Part shown: piece after piece, positions 33,571-42,618 of the stretch | Layout of the letters: every line of letters begins with the position of its first letter | Numbering within the stretch: position 1 is the first letter of the stretch | Assembly: GCA_963704565.1 (NCBI GenBank) | Contig: OY969917.1 | Location: 1,426,001-1,490,000, forward strand | Direction: 5' to 3' | DNA from: Rhodoblastus sp963704565 | Lineage (GTDB): Bacteria; Pseudomonadota; Alphaproteobacteria; Rhizobiales; Beijerinckiaceae | DNA: 64,000 bases | The notes under the pieces: model-generated | Databases searched by the model: none | What the model was told of the DNA's origin: nothing | Seen by the model: only the letters and a program-made list of their open reading frames with translations | Translations under genes and position numbers: made by a program

Positions 33571-34902
33571 ATGGCCGGGCCTGTTCGCGAAGGCAATCTC
33601 GAAGCCCCGACGCGCCATCCGCTCGACTGGCTCAACCCCGAATTCCACGACGAGGCCGCGCTCCACCACGAGATGGAGCGGGTTTTCGACATCTGCCACG
33701 GCTGCCGCCGCTGCGTGAGCCTGTGCCAGGCTTTTCCGACCCTGTTCGATCTCGTCGATAATTCCGAGAGCATGGAGGTCGACGGCGTCGCCAAGGCCGA
33801 TTACCCAAAAGTGGTCGAGCAATGCTTCCTCTGCGATCTCTGCTACATGACCAAATGCCCCTATGTGCCGCCGCATGAGTGGAATCTCGACTTTCCGCAC
33901 CTGATGCTGCGCGCCAAGGCGGTCGCCTTCCGCAAGGGCGAGACCAAATTCCGCGACAAGCTTCTCACCTCCACCGACGCGATGGGCGCCGCCTTCGCCC
34001 ATCCAGGCATCGCGCCGGCCGTCAACGCCGTCAACCGCGTCGGTTTTGTTCGCAAGGCGTTGCAAAACCTGCTCGGCGTCGACGCCGAGGCCTGGCTTCC
34101 CTCTTATGCCGGAAAAACCCTGCGCCGCCGTCTCGGCGAGCTGCCCGTGCAGGCGGAGGGCGAGCCGGCGGGCCGCACCACGGGCAAGGTCGCGCTGTTC
34201 GCCACCTGCTACATGAACCATAACGAGCCGGGCCCCGGCGAGGATCTGGTCGCCGTCTATCGCCACAATGGCATCGGCGTCATCCTGGCGCCGCAGGAAA
34301 AATGCTGCGGCATGCCCAAGCTCGAACTGGGCGATCTCGAAGCCGTCAAACGCGCCAAGGACTATAACATCCCCATCCTCGCGCGACTGGTGGATGAGGG
34401 CTACGACCTCACCGCGCTGGTGCCGTCCTGCGTCCTGTTGTTCAAGCAGGAACTGCCGCTGATGTTCCCCGGCGATTCCGATGTGATGAAGGTCAAGAAC
34501 GCCTTCTTCGACCCGTTCGAATATCTGATGCTGCGCCACAAGCAAGGCAAGCTGAAAACCGATTTCAAACAGGGCCTTGGCAAGGTGTCCTATCAGGCCG
34601 CCTGCCACCAGCGCGTGCAGAACATCGGGCCGAAGACCAAGGAGATGCTGGCGCTGATCCCGGACACGCAAGTGGACATGATCGAACGCTGTTCGGGCCA
34701 TGACGGAACCTATGCGGTCAAGGCGGAGTTCCACGATGCCGCGATGAAGATCGTCCGCCCCGTGGTTTCACGGATCAATCAGGCCAAGCCCGATCATTAC
34801 GGCTCGGATTGCGCCATGGCCGGCCATCATATCGCCTGCGCGCTCAAGCGCGGCGAGCCGGAACATCCGATGACATTGGTCCGCAAGGCTTACGGAGTTT
34901 AA
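33571..34902 (+). CDS. (Fe-S)-binding oxidoreductase, GlpC/HdrD-like
   Basis: A 443-residue protein with two 4Fe-4S sites (CHGCRRCVSLC and CFLCDLCYMTKCP, residues about 40-110) and CCG-type cysteine motifs (ATCYMNHNEPGPGE, EKCCGMPKLELGD, SYQAACHQRVQ, MIERCSGHDGTY), as in HdrD and GlpC. It lacks transmembrane segments. Together with rubrerythrin upstream and DUF3501 downstream, starting 1 base after its stop, it forms a recurring three-gene set in proteobacteria. It probably delivers electrons to the di-iron protein, though the donor is unknown. ATG 33571 has GGGAG at good spacing; an ATG two codons earlier is too close to it. Confidence 0.93.
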   Translation: MAGPVREGNLEAPTRHPLDWLNPEFHDEAALHHEMERVFDICHGCRRCVSLCQAFPTLFDLVDNSESMEVDGVAKADYPKVVEQCFLCDLCYMTKCPYVPPHEWNLDFPHLMLRAKAVAFRKGETKFRDKLLTSTDAMGAAFAHPGIAPAVNAVNRVGFVRKALQNLLGVDAEAWLPSYAGKTLRRRLGELPVQAEGEPAGRTTGKVALFATCYMNHNEPGPGEDLVAVYRHNGIGVILAPQEKCCGMPKLELGDLEAVKRAKDYNIPILARLVDEGYDLTALVPSCVLLFKQELPLMFPGDSDVMKVKNAFFDPFEYLMLRHKQGKLKTDFKQGLGKVSYQAACHQRVQNIGPKTKEMLALIPDTQVDMIERCSGHDGTYAVKAEFHDAAMKIVRPVVSRINQAKPDHYGSDCAMAGHHIACALKRGEPEHPMTLVRKAYGV

Positions 34903-34903
34903 C

Positions 34904-35479
34904 ATGCTGACGCATGCCGACCTTTACAGCCTCGAACACTATCACCGCCTGCGCCCGGAGTTCCGCGCCAATGTGATGGCCCACAAGAAGCTGCGCAAGG
35001 TGGAACTGGGGCCGAACGCCTCGCTCCATTTCGAAGACCAACTGACGATGCTCTACCAAGTGCAGGAAATGATCCGCCTCGAACGCATGTATGAGCCGGA
35101 GCTGATTAGGCAAGAGCTCGACGTTTACAACCCGCTGATCCCCGACGGCGCCAACTGGAAGGCGACGCTGATGATCGAATATCCCGACGCCGAGGAGCGC
35201 AAGGAAGCTCTGTCGCGGCTGATCGGCTTCGAGCAGGCGGTATGGATGCAGGTCGGCGAATTTCCCCGCATTACGCCGATCGCCAACGAAGACCTCGACC
35301 GCACCACGGCGGAAAAAACCTCGGCCGTGCATTTCCTGCGCTTCGAACTGACGCCGGACATGGTCGCGGCGGCTAAGAGCGGCGCGCCGATCCGCGCCGG
35401 GGTGGACCATCCGAACTATTCGGCCAGCGTCACCCTGCCCCCGGCGACGCGAGACTCGCTCGCCGCCGATTTGGCGTAA
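34904..35479 (+). CDS. DUF3501 family protein
   Basis: A 191-residue soluble protein beginning MLTHADLYSLEHYHRLRPEFRANVMAHKKLRKVELGPNASLHFEDQLTMLYQVQEMIRLERM, which is the DUF3501 signature. The family's role is unknown, but it nearly always follows a rubrerythrin and a GlpC-like Fe-S protein, as here. The 1-base gap to the previous stop implies coupled translation. It has no cysteines, so it is not a redox centre itself; it may be an assembly or docking factor. It converges with oxyR, whose stop is 12 bases away, and no terminator lies between them. Confidence 0.93.
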   Translation: MLTHADLYSLEHYHRLRPEFRANVMAHKKLRKVELGPNASLHFEDQLTMLYQVQEMIRLERMYEPELIRQELDVYNPLIPDGANWKATLMIEYPDAEERKEALSRLIGFEQAVWMQVGEFPRITPIANEDLDRTTAEKTSAVHFLRFELTPDMVAAAKSGAPIRAGVDHPNYSASVTLPPATRDSLAADLA

Positions 35480-35491
35480 GCGCGAGCAAGT

Positions 35492-36448
35492 TCAGGGCAA
35501 GGTTTTTTCGCGAGGACGACGCGGCGTCACGCGTTTCTCTCCGCCCCCTTCCCGCAGCGCCCCCCGCAACACCGCGCCCAATTCCCGGAACATCGCCTTG
35601 CGGCTTGAAGTCAGGCGCCAGGCGAGGGCGATGACGCGCGGGGGGCTGTCGCCTTCCAGCGGGCGGGCGACGAGATTCAGGCCGCGTAAAATGCCGGCCT
35701 GCATCGCCATGTCGGGGACAAGCGTGACGCCGAGCCCGTTGGCCGCCATCTGCACCAGAGTGAGCAGGCTGGTGCCCTGAAAGCCGCTGTTGCGCCGCGC
35801 GCCTTCGAGCGAACAGGCGGCCAGCGCATGCTGGCGCAGGCAATGGCCGTCTTCGAGCAGCAGCAGATCTTCCGCCGCCATGTCCTCGGGGCGGATTTTT
35901 TCCCGCGACGCCAGAGGATGATCGGGCGGAACGACGACGAAAAAGCGGTCGCGCGCCAGATCCATCGTCTCAAGACCATCGGCGGGATAAGGCAAAGCGA
36001 TGATCGCGGCGTCGGCCTGGCCGCTGTCGAGCCGGGCGATGAGCGGCGCCGATTGCTCCTCGCGCAGATAGATTTTCAGCTTGGGGAACGCCTCGCGCAG
36101 CGCCGGCATGATGCGGGGAACCAGGAAAGGCCCGATGGTGGGGATGATTCCGAGCTGGAGCGTTCCCGAATGCGGATCGCACGCCTCGCGCGCCGCCTCG
36201 ACCAGCTCATCCGCGCCGCGCAGCAGCTCGCGGGCGCGTTGCGCGATGTCGAGCCCGATGGCGGTGGGGATGACCACGCGCTTGGTGCGCTCCAGCAGCC
36301 TGACCCCGAGATGGTCCTCCAGCTCCTGGATCGCCGCGCTGAACGCCGATTGGCTGACCAGACATTCCGCCGCCGCCGCGCCGAAATGGCGGCGCTCGAC
36401 CACGGCGACCAGGAAACGCAATTGGCGAAGGGTGGGAAGCGGCGTCAT
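35492..36448 (-). CDS. oxyR: hydrogen-peroxide-sensing LysR-family activator OxyR
   Basis: A 318-residue regulator. The N-terminal winged helix (LRQLRFLVAVVERRHFGAAAAECLVSQSAFSAAIQELEDHLGVRLLERTKR) precedes a periplasmic-binding-like sensor domain. The redox pair Cys203 and Cys212 lies in EDGHCLRQHALAACSLEG with exactly the nine-residue spacing of E. coli Cys199/Cys208, so a disulfide switch is expected. It is divergent from ahpC, with 127 bases between starts, the usual arrangement for OxyR control of a peroxidase operon. The C-terminal tail is short and basic. Rubrerythrin and its partners on the other side may belong to the same regulon. Confidence 0.95.
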   Translation of the reverse strand: MTPLPTLRQLRFLVAVVERRHFGAAAAECLVSQSAFSAAIQELEDHLGVRLLERTKRVVIPTAIGLDIAQRARELLRGADELVEAAREACDPHSGTLQLGIIPTIGPFLVPRIMPALREAFPKLKIYLREEQSAPLIARLDSGQADAAIIALPYPADGLETMDLARDRFFVVVPPDHPLASREKIRPEDMAAEDLLLLEDGHCLRQHALAACSLEGARRNSGFQGTSLLTLVQMAANGLGVTLVPDMAMQAGILRGLNLVARPLEGDSPPRVIALAWRLTSSRKAMFRELGAVLRGALREGGGEKRVTPRRPREKTLP

Positions 36449-36575
36449 GGCGGCGAGAATAATCGAAAAAATAGATAAATAAAATATGTTTTTTGAGTTT
36501 TACCAGATCAATGGCTCAGGCTAGGTATCGCTGCGACGCACAAATTTGTGTCGCAATGCAGCACCGGAGAAACTT
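36449..36575. promoter_or_regulatory. oxyR-ahpC divergent control region
   Basis: AT-rich at 36460-36500 (AAAAAATAGATAAATAAAAT followed by ATGTTTTTTG), unlike the surrounding coding DNA. LysR-type ATAG half-sites are visible, but the full OxyR consensus of four spaced ATAG/CTAT elements cannot be confirmed by eye. It should hold both promoters and an OxyR site. Confidence 0.6.
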
Positions 36576-37139
36576 ATGTCGCTGATCAGCACCGCCGTAA
36601 AACCCTTCCAGGCCAAGGCCTTCAAACAGGGCAAATTCATTGACGTGACCGAAGCCGACATGATGGACAAGTGGTCGGTGGTGTTTTTTTACCCGGCCGA
36701 CTTCACCTTCGTCTGCCCGACCGAACTCGAAGACCTCGCCGACAATTACCCCGAATTCCAGAAGCTCGGCGTCGAGATCTATGCGGTTTCGACCGACACC
36801 CATTTCTCGCACAAGGCGTGGCACGACACGTCGCCGGCGATCAAGAAGATCGATTATGTCATGATCGGCGACCCAACTCATGCGATTTCGCGCAATTTCA
36901 ACGTCCTGATCGAGGACGCCGGCCTCGCCAATCGCGGCACTTTCGTCGTCGATCCCGACGGCATCGTCCAGATCGTCGAGATCACCGCCGGCGGCATCGG
37001 CCGCGACGCCAAGGAGTTGCTGCGCAAAATCAAGGCCGCGCAATATGTCGCCGCCCACCCCGGCGAAGTCTGCCCGGCCAAGTGGCATGAAGGCGAAAAG
37101 ACCCTCGCCCCGTCGCTCGACCTCGTCGGCAAGATCTGA
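36576..37139 (+). CDS. ahpC: alkyl hydroperoxide reductase subunit C (peroxiredoxin)
   Basis: A 187-residue typical 2-Cys peroxiredoxin that reduces hydrogen peroxide and organic hydroperoxides. Peroxidatic Cys47 sits in YPADFTFVCPTELEDLAD and resolving Cys166 in GEVCPAKWHEGEK. Catalytic Thr and Arg neighbours are present (PTE; AISRNFNVL). A GGAGAAACTT site precedes the ATG at 36576. It is the first gene of an ahpCF operon; AhpF regenerates it with NADH. The 167-base gap to ahpF is filled by an inverted repeat element. Confidence 0.97.
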   Translation: MSLISTAVKPFQAKAFKQGKFIDVTEADMMDKWSVVFFYPADFTFVCPTELEDLADNYPEFQKLGVEIYAVSTDTHFSHKAWHDTSPAIKKIDYVMIGDPTHAISRNFNVLIEDAGLANRGTFVVDPDGIVQIVEITAGGIGRDAKELLRKIKAAQYVAAHPGEVCPAKWHEGEKTLAPSLDLVGKI

Positions 37140-37163
37140 CCGGCGCCGTCCCTCGCCCTTGTT

Positions 37164-37260
37164 CCCTCCCCCTTGTGGGGAGGGTCAGGGTGGGGGGAAC
37201 AACGCGATGAAACATTGGGGGTTCACCCCCACCCCGGCCCTCCCCACAAGGGGGAGGGAG
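37164..37260. repeat. inverted repeat element in the ahpC-ahpF gap
   Basis: CCCTCCCCCTTGTGGGGAGG on the left is matched by its reverse complement at the right end, and GGGTGGGG-GAAC by GTTC-CCCCCACCCC nearer the centre, giving a long imperfect stem of nearly 40 bp around GAAACATTGGG. This resembles mobile palindromic intergenic elements seen in Rhizobiales. In the ahpCF transcript it could stabilise the ahpC part and lower ahpF expression. Confidence 0.8.
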
Positions 37261-37306
37261 TGGGCGCCGTGCTTTCGCACGCACTTTTGCACCGGAGACT
37301 TTCGCC

Positions 37307-38887
37307 ATGTTGGATGCGGCCCTCAAAGCCCAGTTGCAGGCCTATTTCGAGCGCATCGCCTTTCCCGTCGAACTGGTCGCCTCGCTCGACGACGGCGAAA
37401 AGTCGCGCGAAATGCTGGCCCTGCTCGAAGACATCGCGTCCATCTCGCCCAAAATCGCTTTGTCGCGCGACGGCGCCGACCCGCGCCGGCCGTCCTTCGC
37501 GATCAACCGCGTCGGCGCGAATGTCGCGGTCGGTTTCGCCGGCCTGCCGATGGGCCATGAATTCAATTCGCTGATCCTGGCGGTCTTGCAGGTCGGCGGC
37601 GTGCAACCTAAGGAATCGCCCGAAATCATCGAGCAGATCGCGGCGCTCGAGGGCGACTATCTGTTCGAGACCTATTTCTCGCTCTCCTGCCAGAACTGCC
37701 CCGACGTGGTGCAGGCGCTGAACGCGATGAGCGCGATCAATCCCAATATCCGCCACGTCGCCATCGACGGCGGCCTGTTCCAGGACGAGGTCCAAGCGCG
37801 AAAAATCATGGCCGTGCCGACCGTCTTCCTCAACGGCGAAGTTTTCGCGCAAGGGCGGATGAGCCTGGAGCAACTGCTGGCGAAAATCGACACGGGCGCG
37901 GCGGCGCGCGCCGCCGAAAAGCTGAAGGACAAGGCGCCCTTCGACGTGCTGGTGGTGGGCGGCGGCCCGGCCGGCGCGGCGGCCGCGATCTATGCGTCGC
38001 GAAAAGGCATCCGGACCGGCGTGGTGGCCGAGCGTTTCGGCGGTCAGGTGCTGGACACCAGCGCGATCGAGAATTTCATCTCGGTGCAGCACACCGAAGG
38101 CCCGAAACTGGCGGCGGCGCTGGAAAGCCATGTCAAGGAATATGGCGTGGACATCATGAACGCGCAGAAGGCAGTCGAATTGATCCCGGCGCCCGACGCG
38201 GGCGGCCTCGCCCAGGTGCGGCTGGCGAGCGGCGCGACTTTGTCGGCGCGCACGATCGTGCTGTCGCCCGGCGCCCGCTGGCGCCAGATGAACGTGCCGG
38301 GCGAGGAGCTTTATCGCAACAAGGGCGTGGCTTTTTGCCCGCATTGCGACGGGCCCCTGTTCAAGGGCAAGCGCGTGGCGGTGATCGGCGGCGGCAATTC
38401 CGGCGTCGAGGCGGCGATCGACCTCGCCGGCCTCGTCGCCCATGTCACCTTGATCGAATTCGACGGCCAGTTGCGCGCCGACGCCGTGCTGCAGGACAAA
38501 TTGCGCTCGCTGCCCAATGTCCGCATCGTCGTTTCGGCCCAGACCACGGAAGTTTTGGGCGACGGCGAAAAGGTGACCGGCCTGACTTTTCGGGACCGCG
38601 CCACCGGGGCGACGCATCGCGTCAATCTCGAAGGCGTTTTCGTCCAGATCGGCCTGGTCCCCAACACCGAATGGCTGAAGGGCGCGATCAAGTTGAGCCC
38701 GCGCGGCGAAATCGAGATCGACGCGCGCGGCGAGACTTCGGCTCATGGCGTGTTCGCCGCCGGCGACGCGACCACCACGCCTTACAAGCAGATCGTCATC
38801 GCCCTGCGCGGCGGCGCCACCGCCGCGCTCTCGGCCTTCGATTGCCTGATCCGCCAAGCCCCGCCCGCGACCTCGCAAGCGGCTTGA
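37307..38887 (+). CDS. ahpF: alkyl hydroperoxide reductase subunit F
   Basis: A 526-residue flavoprotein that passes electrons from NADH to AhpC. The N-terminal tandem thioredoxin-fold region carries the CQNC dithiol (Cys128/Cys131). The FAD site is VLVVGGGPAGAAAAIYASRKG, the internal dithiol is FCPHCDGP (Cys344/Cys347), the NADH site is VAVIGGGNSGVEAAIDLAG, and the closing FAD motif is GVFAAGDATTTPYKQ. Length and order match AhpF, distinguishing it from a plain thioredoxin reductase. It is cotranscribed with ahpC unless the intervening palindrome stops transcription. Confidence 0.97.
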   Translation: MLDAALKAQLQAYFERIAFPVELVASLDDGEKSREMLALLEDIASISPKIALSRDGADPRRPSFAINRVGANVAVGFAGLPMGHEFNSLILAVLQVGGVQPKESPEIIEQIAALEGDYLFETYFSLSCQNCPDVVQALNAMSAINPNIRHVAIDGGLFQDEVQARKIMAVPTVFLNGEVFAQGRMSLEQLLAKIDTGAAARAAEKLKDKAPFDVLVVGGGPAGAAAAIYASRKGIRTGVVAERFGGQVLDTSAIENFISVQHTEGPKLAAALESHVKEYGVDIMNAQKAVELIPAPDAGGLAQVRLASGATLSARTIVLSPGARWRQMNVPGEELYRNKGVAFCPHCDGPLFKGKRVAVIGGGNSGVEAAIDLAGLVAHVTLIEFDGQLRADAVLQDKLRSLPNVRIVVSAQTTEVLGDGEKVTGLTFRDRATGATHRVNLEGVFVQIGLVPNTEWLKGAIKLSPRGEIEIDARGETSAHGVFAAGDATTTPYKQIVIALRGGATAALSAFDCLIRQAPPATSQAA

Positions 38888-38947
38888 CGGCCCTCCCCAA
38901 CTCCGGCCTTACCTGCTATAGCGGCGGACGCTCCCCGGAACGCCGCC

Positions 38948-39766
38948 GTGCCCCAAAGCCCCAGCCGGAAAACAATCCTGATGTGCCCGCCGGATTTTTT
39001 CGGCGTGGATTATGTCATCAATCCCTGGATGGAAGGGCAGTCGGGCCGCGCCGATGTGGCGGAAGCCCGCCGGCAATGGCTCGCTTTGAAAGCGCGGGTT
39101 GAGCGCCATGCGGAGGTGCTTGTTCTGACGCCCCGCCCCGGCCTGCCCGACCTCGTCTTCACCGCCAATTCCGGCCTGCCCCGGAACGGCAAGGTCGTCA
39201 TCGCCCGCTTCCGTTTTCGTGAGCGGCGCGGCGAGGAGCCTTTTTTCCGTGATTGGTTCGAGACCCATGGTTATCGCGTCATCGACCCGCCGGAGGGCCT
39301 GTTTTTCGAGGGCGCGGGCGACGCGCTCTACGACGAAGCGCTCGATCTGGTCTGGGTCGGCCACGGTTTCCGGTCGGACGAAGCCATCGCGCCCTTTCTC
39401 GAAAAAGCCCTGGCGACGCGCGCGGTCCCGCTCGGCCTGACCGACCCGCGCTTCTATCACCTCGACACTTGTTTCTGTCCCCTGCCCGGCGGTTATCTGC
39501 TTTATTTCCCCGGCGCTTTCGACCCCGCCGCGCGCGCGACGATCGAGGCGATCGTCCCCGAGGACAAGCGCATCACGGCGGATGGCGCCGAGGCGGAAGA
39601 TTTCTGCTGCAACGCCGTGGCGCTGGACGAAACCATTCTCCTCAACGCCGCCTCGCCGCGTTTGCGCGCGCGCCTCGCCCAGGCCGGCTTCACGATCGAG
39701 GCGACGCCGCTCACCCAATTCATGAAAGCCGGCGGCGCCGCCAAATGCCTGACCCTGGAGGTTTAA
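38948..39766 (+). CDS. amidinotransferase / dimethylargininase-family hydrolase
   Basis: A 272-residue member of the guanidino-modifying superfamily. The start MCPPDFFGVDYVINPWM, the substrate-binding FTANSGL, the catalytic FFEGAGDALY and YHLDTCFCPLPGG (His), and the nucleophilic Cys267 in GGAAKCLTLEV are all in place. The enzyme likely hydrolyses arginine, methylarginines or a similar guanidine to citrulline plus an amine; the substrate cannot be told from sequence. A GTG start at 38948 is used; an in-frame ATG at 38981 (MCPPDF) is possible but would cut the N-terminal strand. It follows ahpF by 60 bases and may be cotranscribed. Confidence 0.85.
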   Translation: MPQSPSRKTILMCPPDFFGVDYVINPWMEGQSGRADVAEARRQWLALKARVERHAEVLVLTPRPGLPDLVFTANSGLPRNGKVVIARFRFRERRGEEPFFRDWFETHGYRVIDPPEGLFFEGAGDALYDEALDLVWVGHGFRSDEAIAPFLEKALATRAVPLGLTDPRFYHLDTCFCPLPGGYLLYFPGAFDPAARATIEAIVPEDKRITADGAEAEDFCCNAVALDETILLNAASPRLRARLAQAGFTIEATPLTQFMKAGGAAKCLTLEV

Positions 39767-39885
39767 GACAAAACGCCGCACGCATTTCCGTCCCTGCGAG
39801 CGTAAAACGCCAGTTATTGAAAGCGTCAAGTTGAATTATACCGCCCTGACACGCGCAACAATTCCCGGAACGCCCTTATCACGCC

Positions 39886-40929
39886 TCACCTGTCCCTTCG
39901 CTTCCGAAGACGGATGCGGCGCCCTTGAGAGGCCCAATGGAGGAGATTGCTCGCGACAGATCGAAGTGACGTCCAATACGTCAGCTTAATCAAGGGCACG
40001 ACGAGTTTCAGACGCAACTGTGTGAGTTCATGCAGGTAACCAGAAATCTCCTCAAGGTCGGACCAAGCCAGATCTGCGCGAGCGCGGTCCTTGCGGCGCA
40101 TAGCCTCAATGAAATCGCCGCGTGCAATGTGAAAAAAACGCGGAGCAATAACATCTCTAGTCCAGTTGATATGTATTGCAGGATCATATGGAAACATATC
40201 TACCAATTTACGGAAGTACACCATTCGCGAATTGGACATTTTTGGAGAGTGAGAAGTAGAACTTGAATAAAATCGCCATTTGAGCACCGACGCATGGCTT
40301 AGGTAAACACTCTTGAATCCCGCCAAAAATACCCTCAAGAAGAAATCATCATCCTCATAGCCCGACAACCTCTCATCAAAACGACCCGCCTTTTCGAAGG
40401 CCTCCTTGCAAAACAGCGAAGCGCCGGGCAGCACAAACATATCGTGCTTTAAGCATTCCAATAAAGATGTCTTTGGGTGTTGGCTAGGAATTGCATCGAG
40501 GATGCCATACATTATCATCCGGCCAGCCCTGTCTATTTTATCGACATTACCATAAACGACAGCCAAGTGCAGAATATCACTCTCAACAAACGACTTCTTC
40601 AAGATGGCCAAATGGTCTTCGTACCAGATATCATCTTGATCGAGTAGGGCTATATGCGTCGATTTGGCCTCGGCAATGCCGCAATTTCGCGCCGATCCAA
40701 TGCCGCCATTTGGTCTGCTGATGAGACGAATGGGGTGACGCGTCGCCATTTCCTTGACGATCTCCGGCCCATCGTCCGTCGATCCATCATTAACCACGAT
40801 GATTTCGTCGGCAGGTTCTGATTGAGCGAGAACACTATTAAGGGACTCTCGGATGTAGGGCGCACCATTGTAAAGCGGAATAATTGCCGCTACCGTAAGC
40901 TGCCTAAGCGAAGAACTCTTATGATCCAT
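39886..40929 (-). CDS. family 2 glycosyltransferase
   Basis: A 347-residue GT-A fold enzyme. The nucleotide-sugar site is in VAAIIPLYNGAPYIRESLNSVLAQSEPADEIIVVNDGSTDDG, the metal-binding motif in ALLDQDDIWYEDHL, and the acceptor-side GYEDDDFFLRVFLAGF follows. A C-terminal 100 residues with basic patches may contact the membrane, but no clear transmembrane helix is present. The start is ATG 40929 or 40977. Base composition is clearly more AT-rich than the core genes, as expected for horizontally acquired surface-polysaccharide genes. It is transcribed away from the rest of the cluster and ends 119 bases after the amidinotransferase gene, facing it. Confidence 0.88.
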   Translation of the reverse strand: MDHKSSSLRQLTVAAIIPLYNGAPYIRESLNSVLAQSEPADEIIVVNDGSTDDGPEIVKEMATRHPIRLISRPNGGIGSARNCGIAEAKSTHIALLDQDDIWYEDHLAILKKSFVESDILHLAVVYGNVDKIDRAGRMIMYGILDAIPSQHPKTSLLECLKHDMFVLPGASLFCKEAFEKAGRFDERLSGYEDDDFFLRVFLAGFKSVYLSHASVLKWRFYSSSTSHSPKMSNSRMVYFRKLVDMFPYDPAIHINWTRDVIAPRFFHIARGDFIEAMRRKDRARADLAWSDLEEISGYLHELTQLRLKLVVPLIKLTYWTSLRSVASNLLHWASQGRRIRLRKRRDR

Positions 40930-40977
40930 CGTAACTTTCGGCACGAGCCTCTTCCTATGACCGTAAGAGCATACCAC

Positions 40978-41440
40978 ACAGCTCCATTACGCTGACCTTG
41001 CTCATGCCTCTGAGGCTCTGACGGGAGCTTGTGCAATTTTTCCTTGCGAGTTAATATTACTTGCTCAATTTGTCAATACGGAAAAGGCGACAGCCGCCGC
41101 CAGCGTGGAGATTGGCGTGGCGAGATGGCTGAACCCGCCGGGTTTGCCGGAGTTTATGACGACTGGGAGGTTGCCTTCACGACCTTACTCAATACAATCG
41201 TCAGGCTCGCCGGTCGTGGATTCGGCGAAATCGACGTTTTCGCTAGAGCATATTCCCAAAAAGTTGCAGACTTTTTGGACAAGAATATGCGTTAAAACAA
41301 TGAACTAGAGACTTCTTCCGATTCCGAAGGAACGGAAAAGGCTCTAAGCGAAGCGGCGCTGTCGTTGGCGTGGACATGAATTCCTTGCGCCAGGGACAAT
41401 TGTGAACGAACAATCCGATTACACCATTCAAGGGCCGACC
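40978..41440. other. gap with palindromic repeat; no confident gene
   Basis: An AT-rich stretch separates two divergent polysaccharide genes. An open frame of 89 codons at 41029-41295 has no similarity I recognise and no convincing start. Near 41105-41240 the composition returns to the high-GC level, suggesting a fragment of different origin. A palindromic element at 41248-41290 is listed separately. Confidence 0.4.
41248..41290. repeat. 43-bp palindromic intergenic repeat
   Basis: GCATATTC and GAATATGC form the outer arms, AAAAAGT and ACTTTTT the inner arms, around TGCAG. The outer flanks CTAGAG recur on both sides (41243 and about 41305). This has the layout of the short RAGCAT-type palindromes widely scattered in Rhizobiales intergenic DNA. 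Confidence 0.7.
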
Positions 41441-42337
41441 ATGAGCCAAAACGAAAATAAACCAAGCGAAAACACTCGGCAGAACGGTAATCGCTCATCC
41501 GACGCGCCCTTGCCCGGCAGTGCAGGGACGGTTGAAATTTCCAGTGTGCCTCACACCCGTTTGCGACGCCTCCTTCAAGCAACCAGCGACATGATGGTGA
41601 AGCCTCTGTCGCAGTGCCGCATTTTGGATCTCGGTTGCCTCGAGGGATTGTTTTCGCTCGAATTCGCCTTGCACGGCTGCGAAGTTGTCGGGCTTGAATT
41701 CAGGGAGCATAATGTCGCGAAGGCCCGCGCCCGCGCGAGCGCCATAAATTGTCGAAATGTCGAATTTGTACAGGATAATGCTTGCAATATTTCTGTTGAA
41801 AAATATGGCAAGTTTGACGCCATAATCTGCAGCGGACTTCTGTATCACTTGACCGCCGCAGACGCGGTAAATCTAATAAAAAAAATGTACGAAATGACTG
41901 AAAGGACCGTCATAATAGACACGCATGTTTCCCTTGCGCCGACAAATAATTTTAACGGCTACGCAGGACATTTATTTCGCGAACATGAGGACGGTGCATC
42001 CAAAGAAGAAAAGTTGAAGGTGTCGTGGGCTTCGGCTGATAATGAAACAAGTTTTTGGTTTACACGTCCTTCTTTAGTGAATCTATTGGTGGACGCTGGC
42101 TTCTCCAGCGTTCATGAATGCTTCGCGCCTGCGCACATCAATTACGGCAAACCAGGTTTAGAAGCTCCCGATCGCTGCACATTTGTCGCCATAAAGGCGA
42201 CGAACGTCGAAGTTCACACCACGCCCTCCGTCAACGCCCTTAAGGAGCGATGGCCCGAAGGGACACTCAGCTATGCATTGGATAACCCCGTCCGGGCGAG
42301 AGGTTTATTTAAATCCGTTTTGAGAAAACTCTTTTAA
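41441..42337 (+). CDS. class I SAM-dependent methyltransferase
   Basis: A 298-residue protein with motif I CRILDLGCLEGLFSLEFALHG, an acidic end of strand 2 in CEVVGLEFRE, and motif IV KFDAIICSGLLYHLTAADA. The second half (FWFTRPSLVNLLVDAGFSSVHECFAP) is typical of sugar- or tetrahydropyran-type small-molecule methyltransferases. The substrate is unknown; in this cluster a glycan or a glycan-modifying group is likely. The ATG at 41441 follows AAGGGCCG; a GTG at 41402 after AGGGACAA is equally possible. Low GC and codon use match the neighbours from 40 to 43.7 kb, a sign of acquisition. Confidence 0.85.
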   Translation: MSQNENKPSENTRQNGNRSSDAPLPGSAGTVEISSVPHTRLRRLLQATSDMMVKPLSQCRILDLGCLEGLFSLEFALHGCEVVGLEFREHNVAKARARASAINCRNVEFVQDNACNISVEKYGKFDAIICSGLLYHLTAADAVNLIKKMYEMTERTVIIDTHVSLAPTNNFNGYAGHLFREHEDGASKEEKLKVSWASADNETSFWFTRPSLVNLLVDAGFSSVHECFAPAHINYGKPGLEAPDRCTFVAIKATNVEVHTTPSVNALKERWPEGTLSYALDNPVRARGLFKSVLRKLF

Positions 42338-42618
42338 CCCCTCCTGCACATGACGGCGGGGCTTGTGGGCGGTCGGATCCGAGAACCTGAGCGGGGGGAC
42401 GGATGCGGCGCGGCGCGTCCAGCGAATGTCGTTTGCCGCGAATGCACGCTTTGACCTGCAGCGTGTGCGTCTGTATATCTATCAGTCGTTCAAATAAAAT
42501 CACCACGACCGCTGGCGGAAATGTCATCACCTGCTATCCAACGAAGACTGTCGATTCCCGCTCTTATTCCTGCTCTTCGGTCGAAGGGCCAGAACCTTGC
42601 CAGCACATGGGACAAAAA

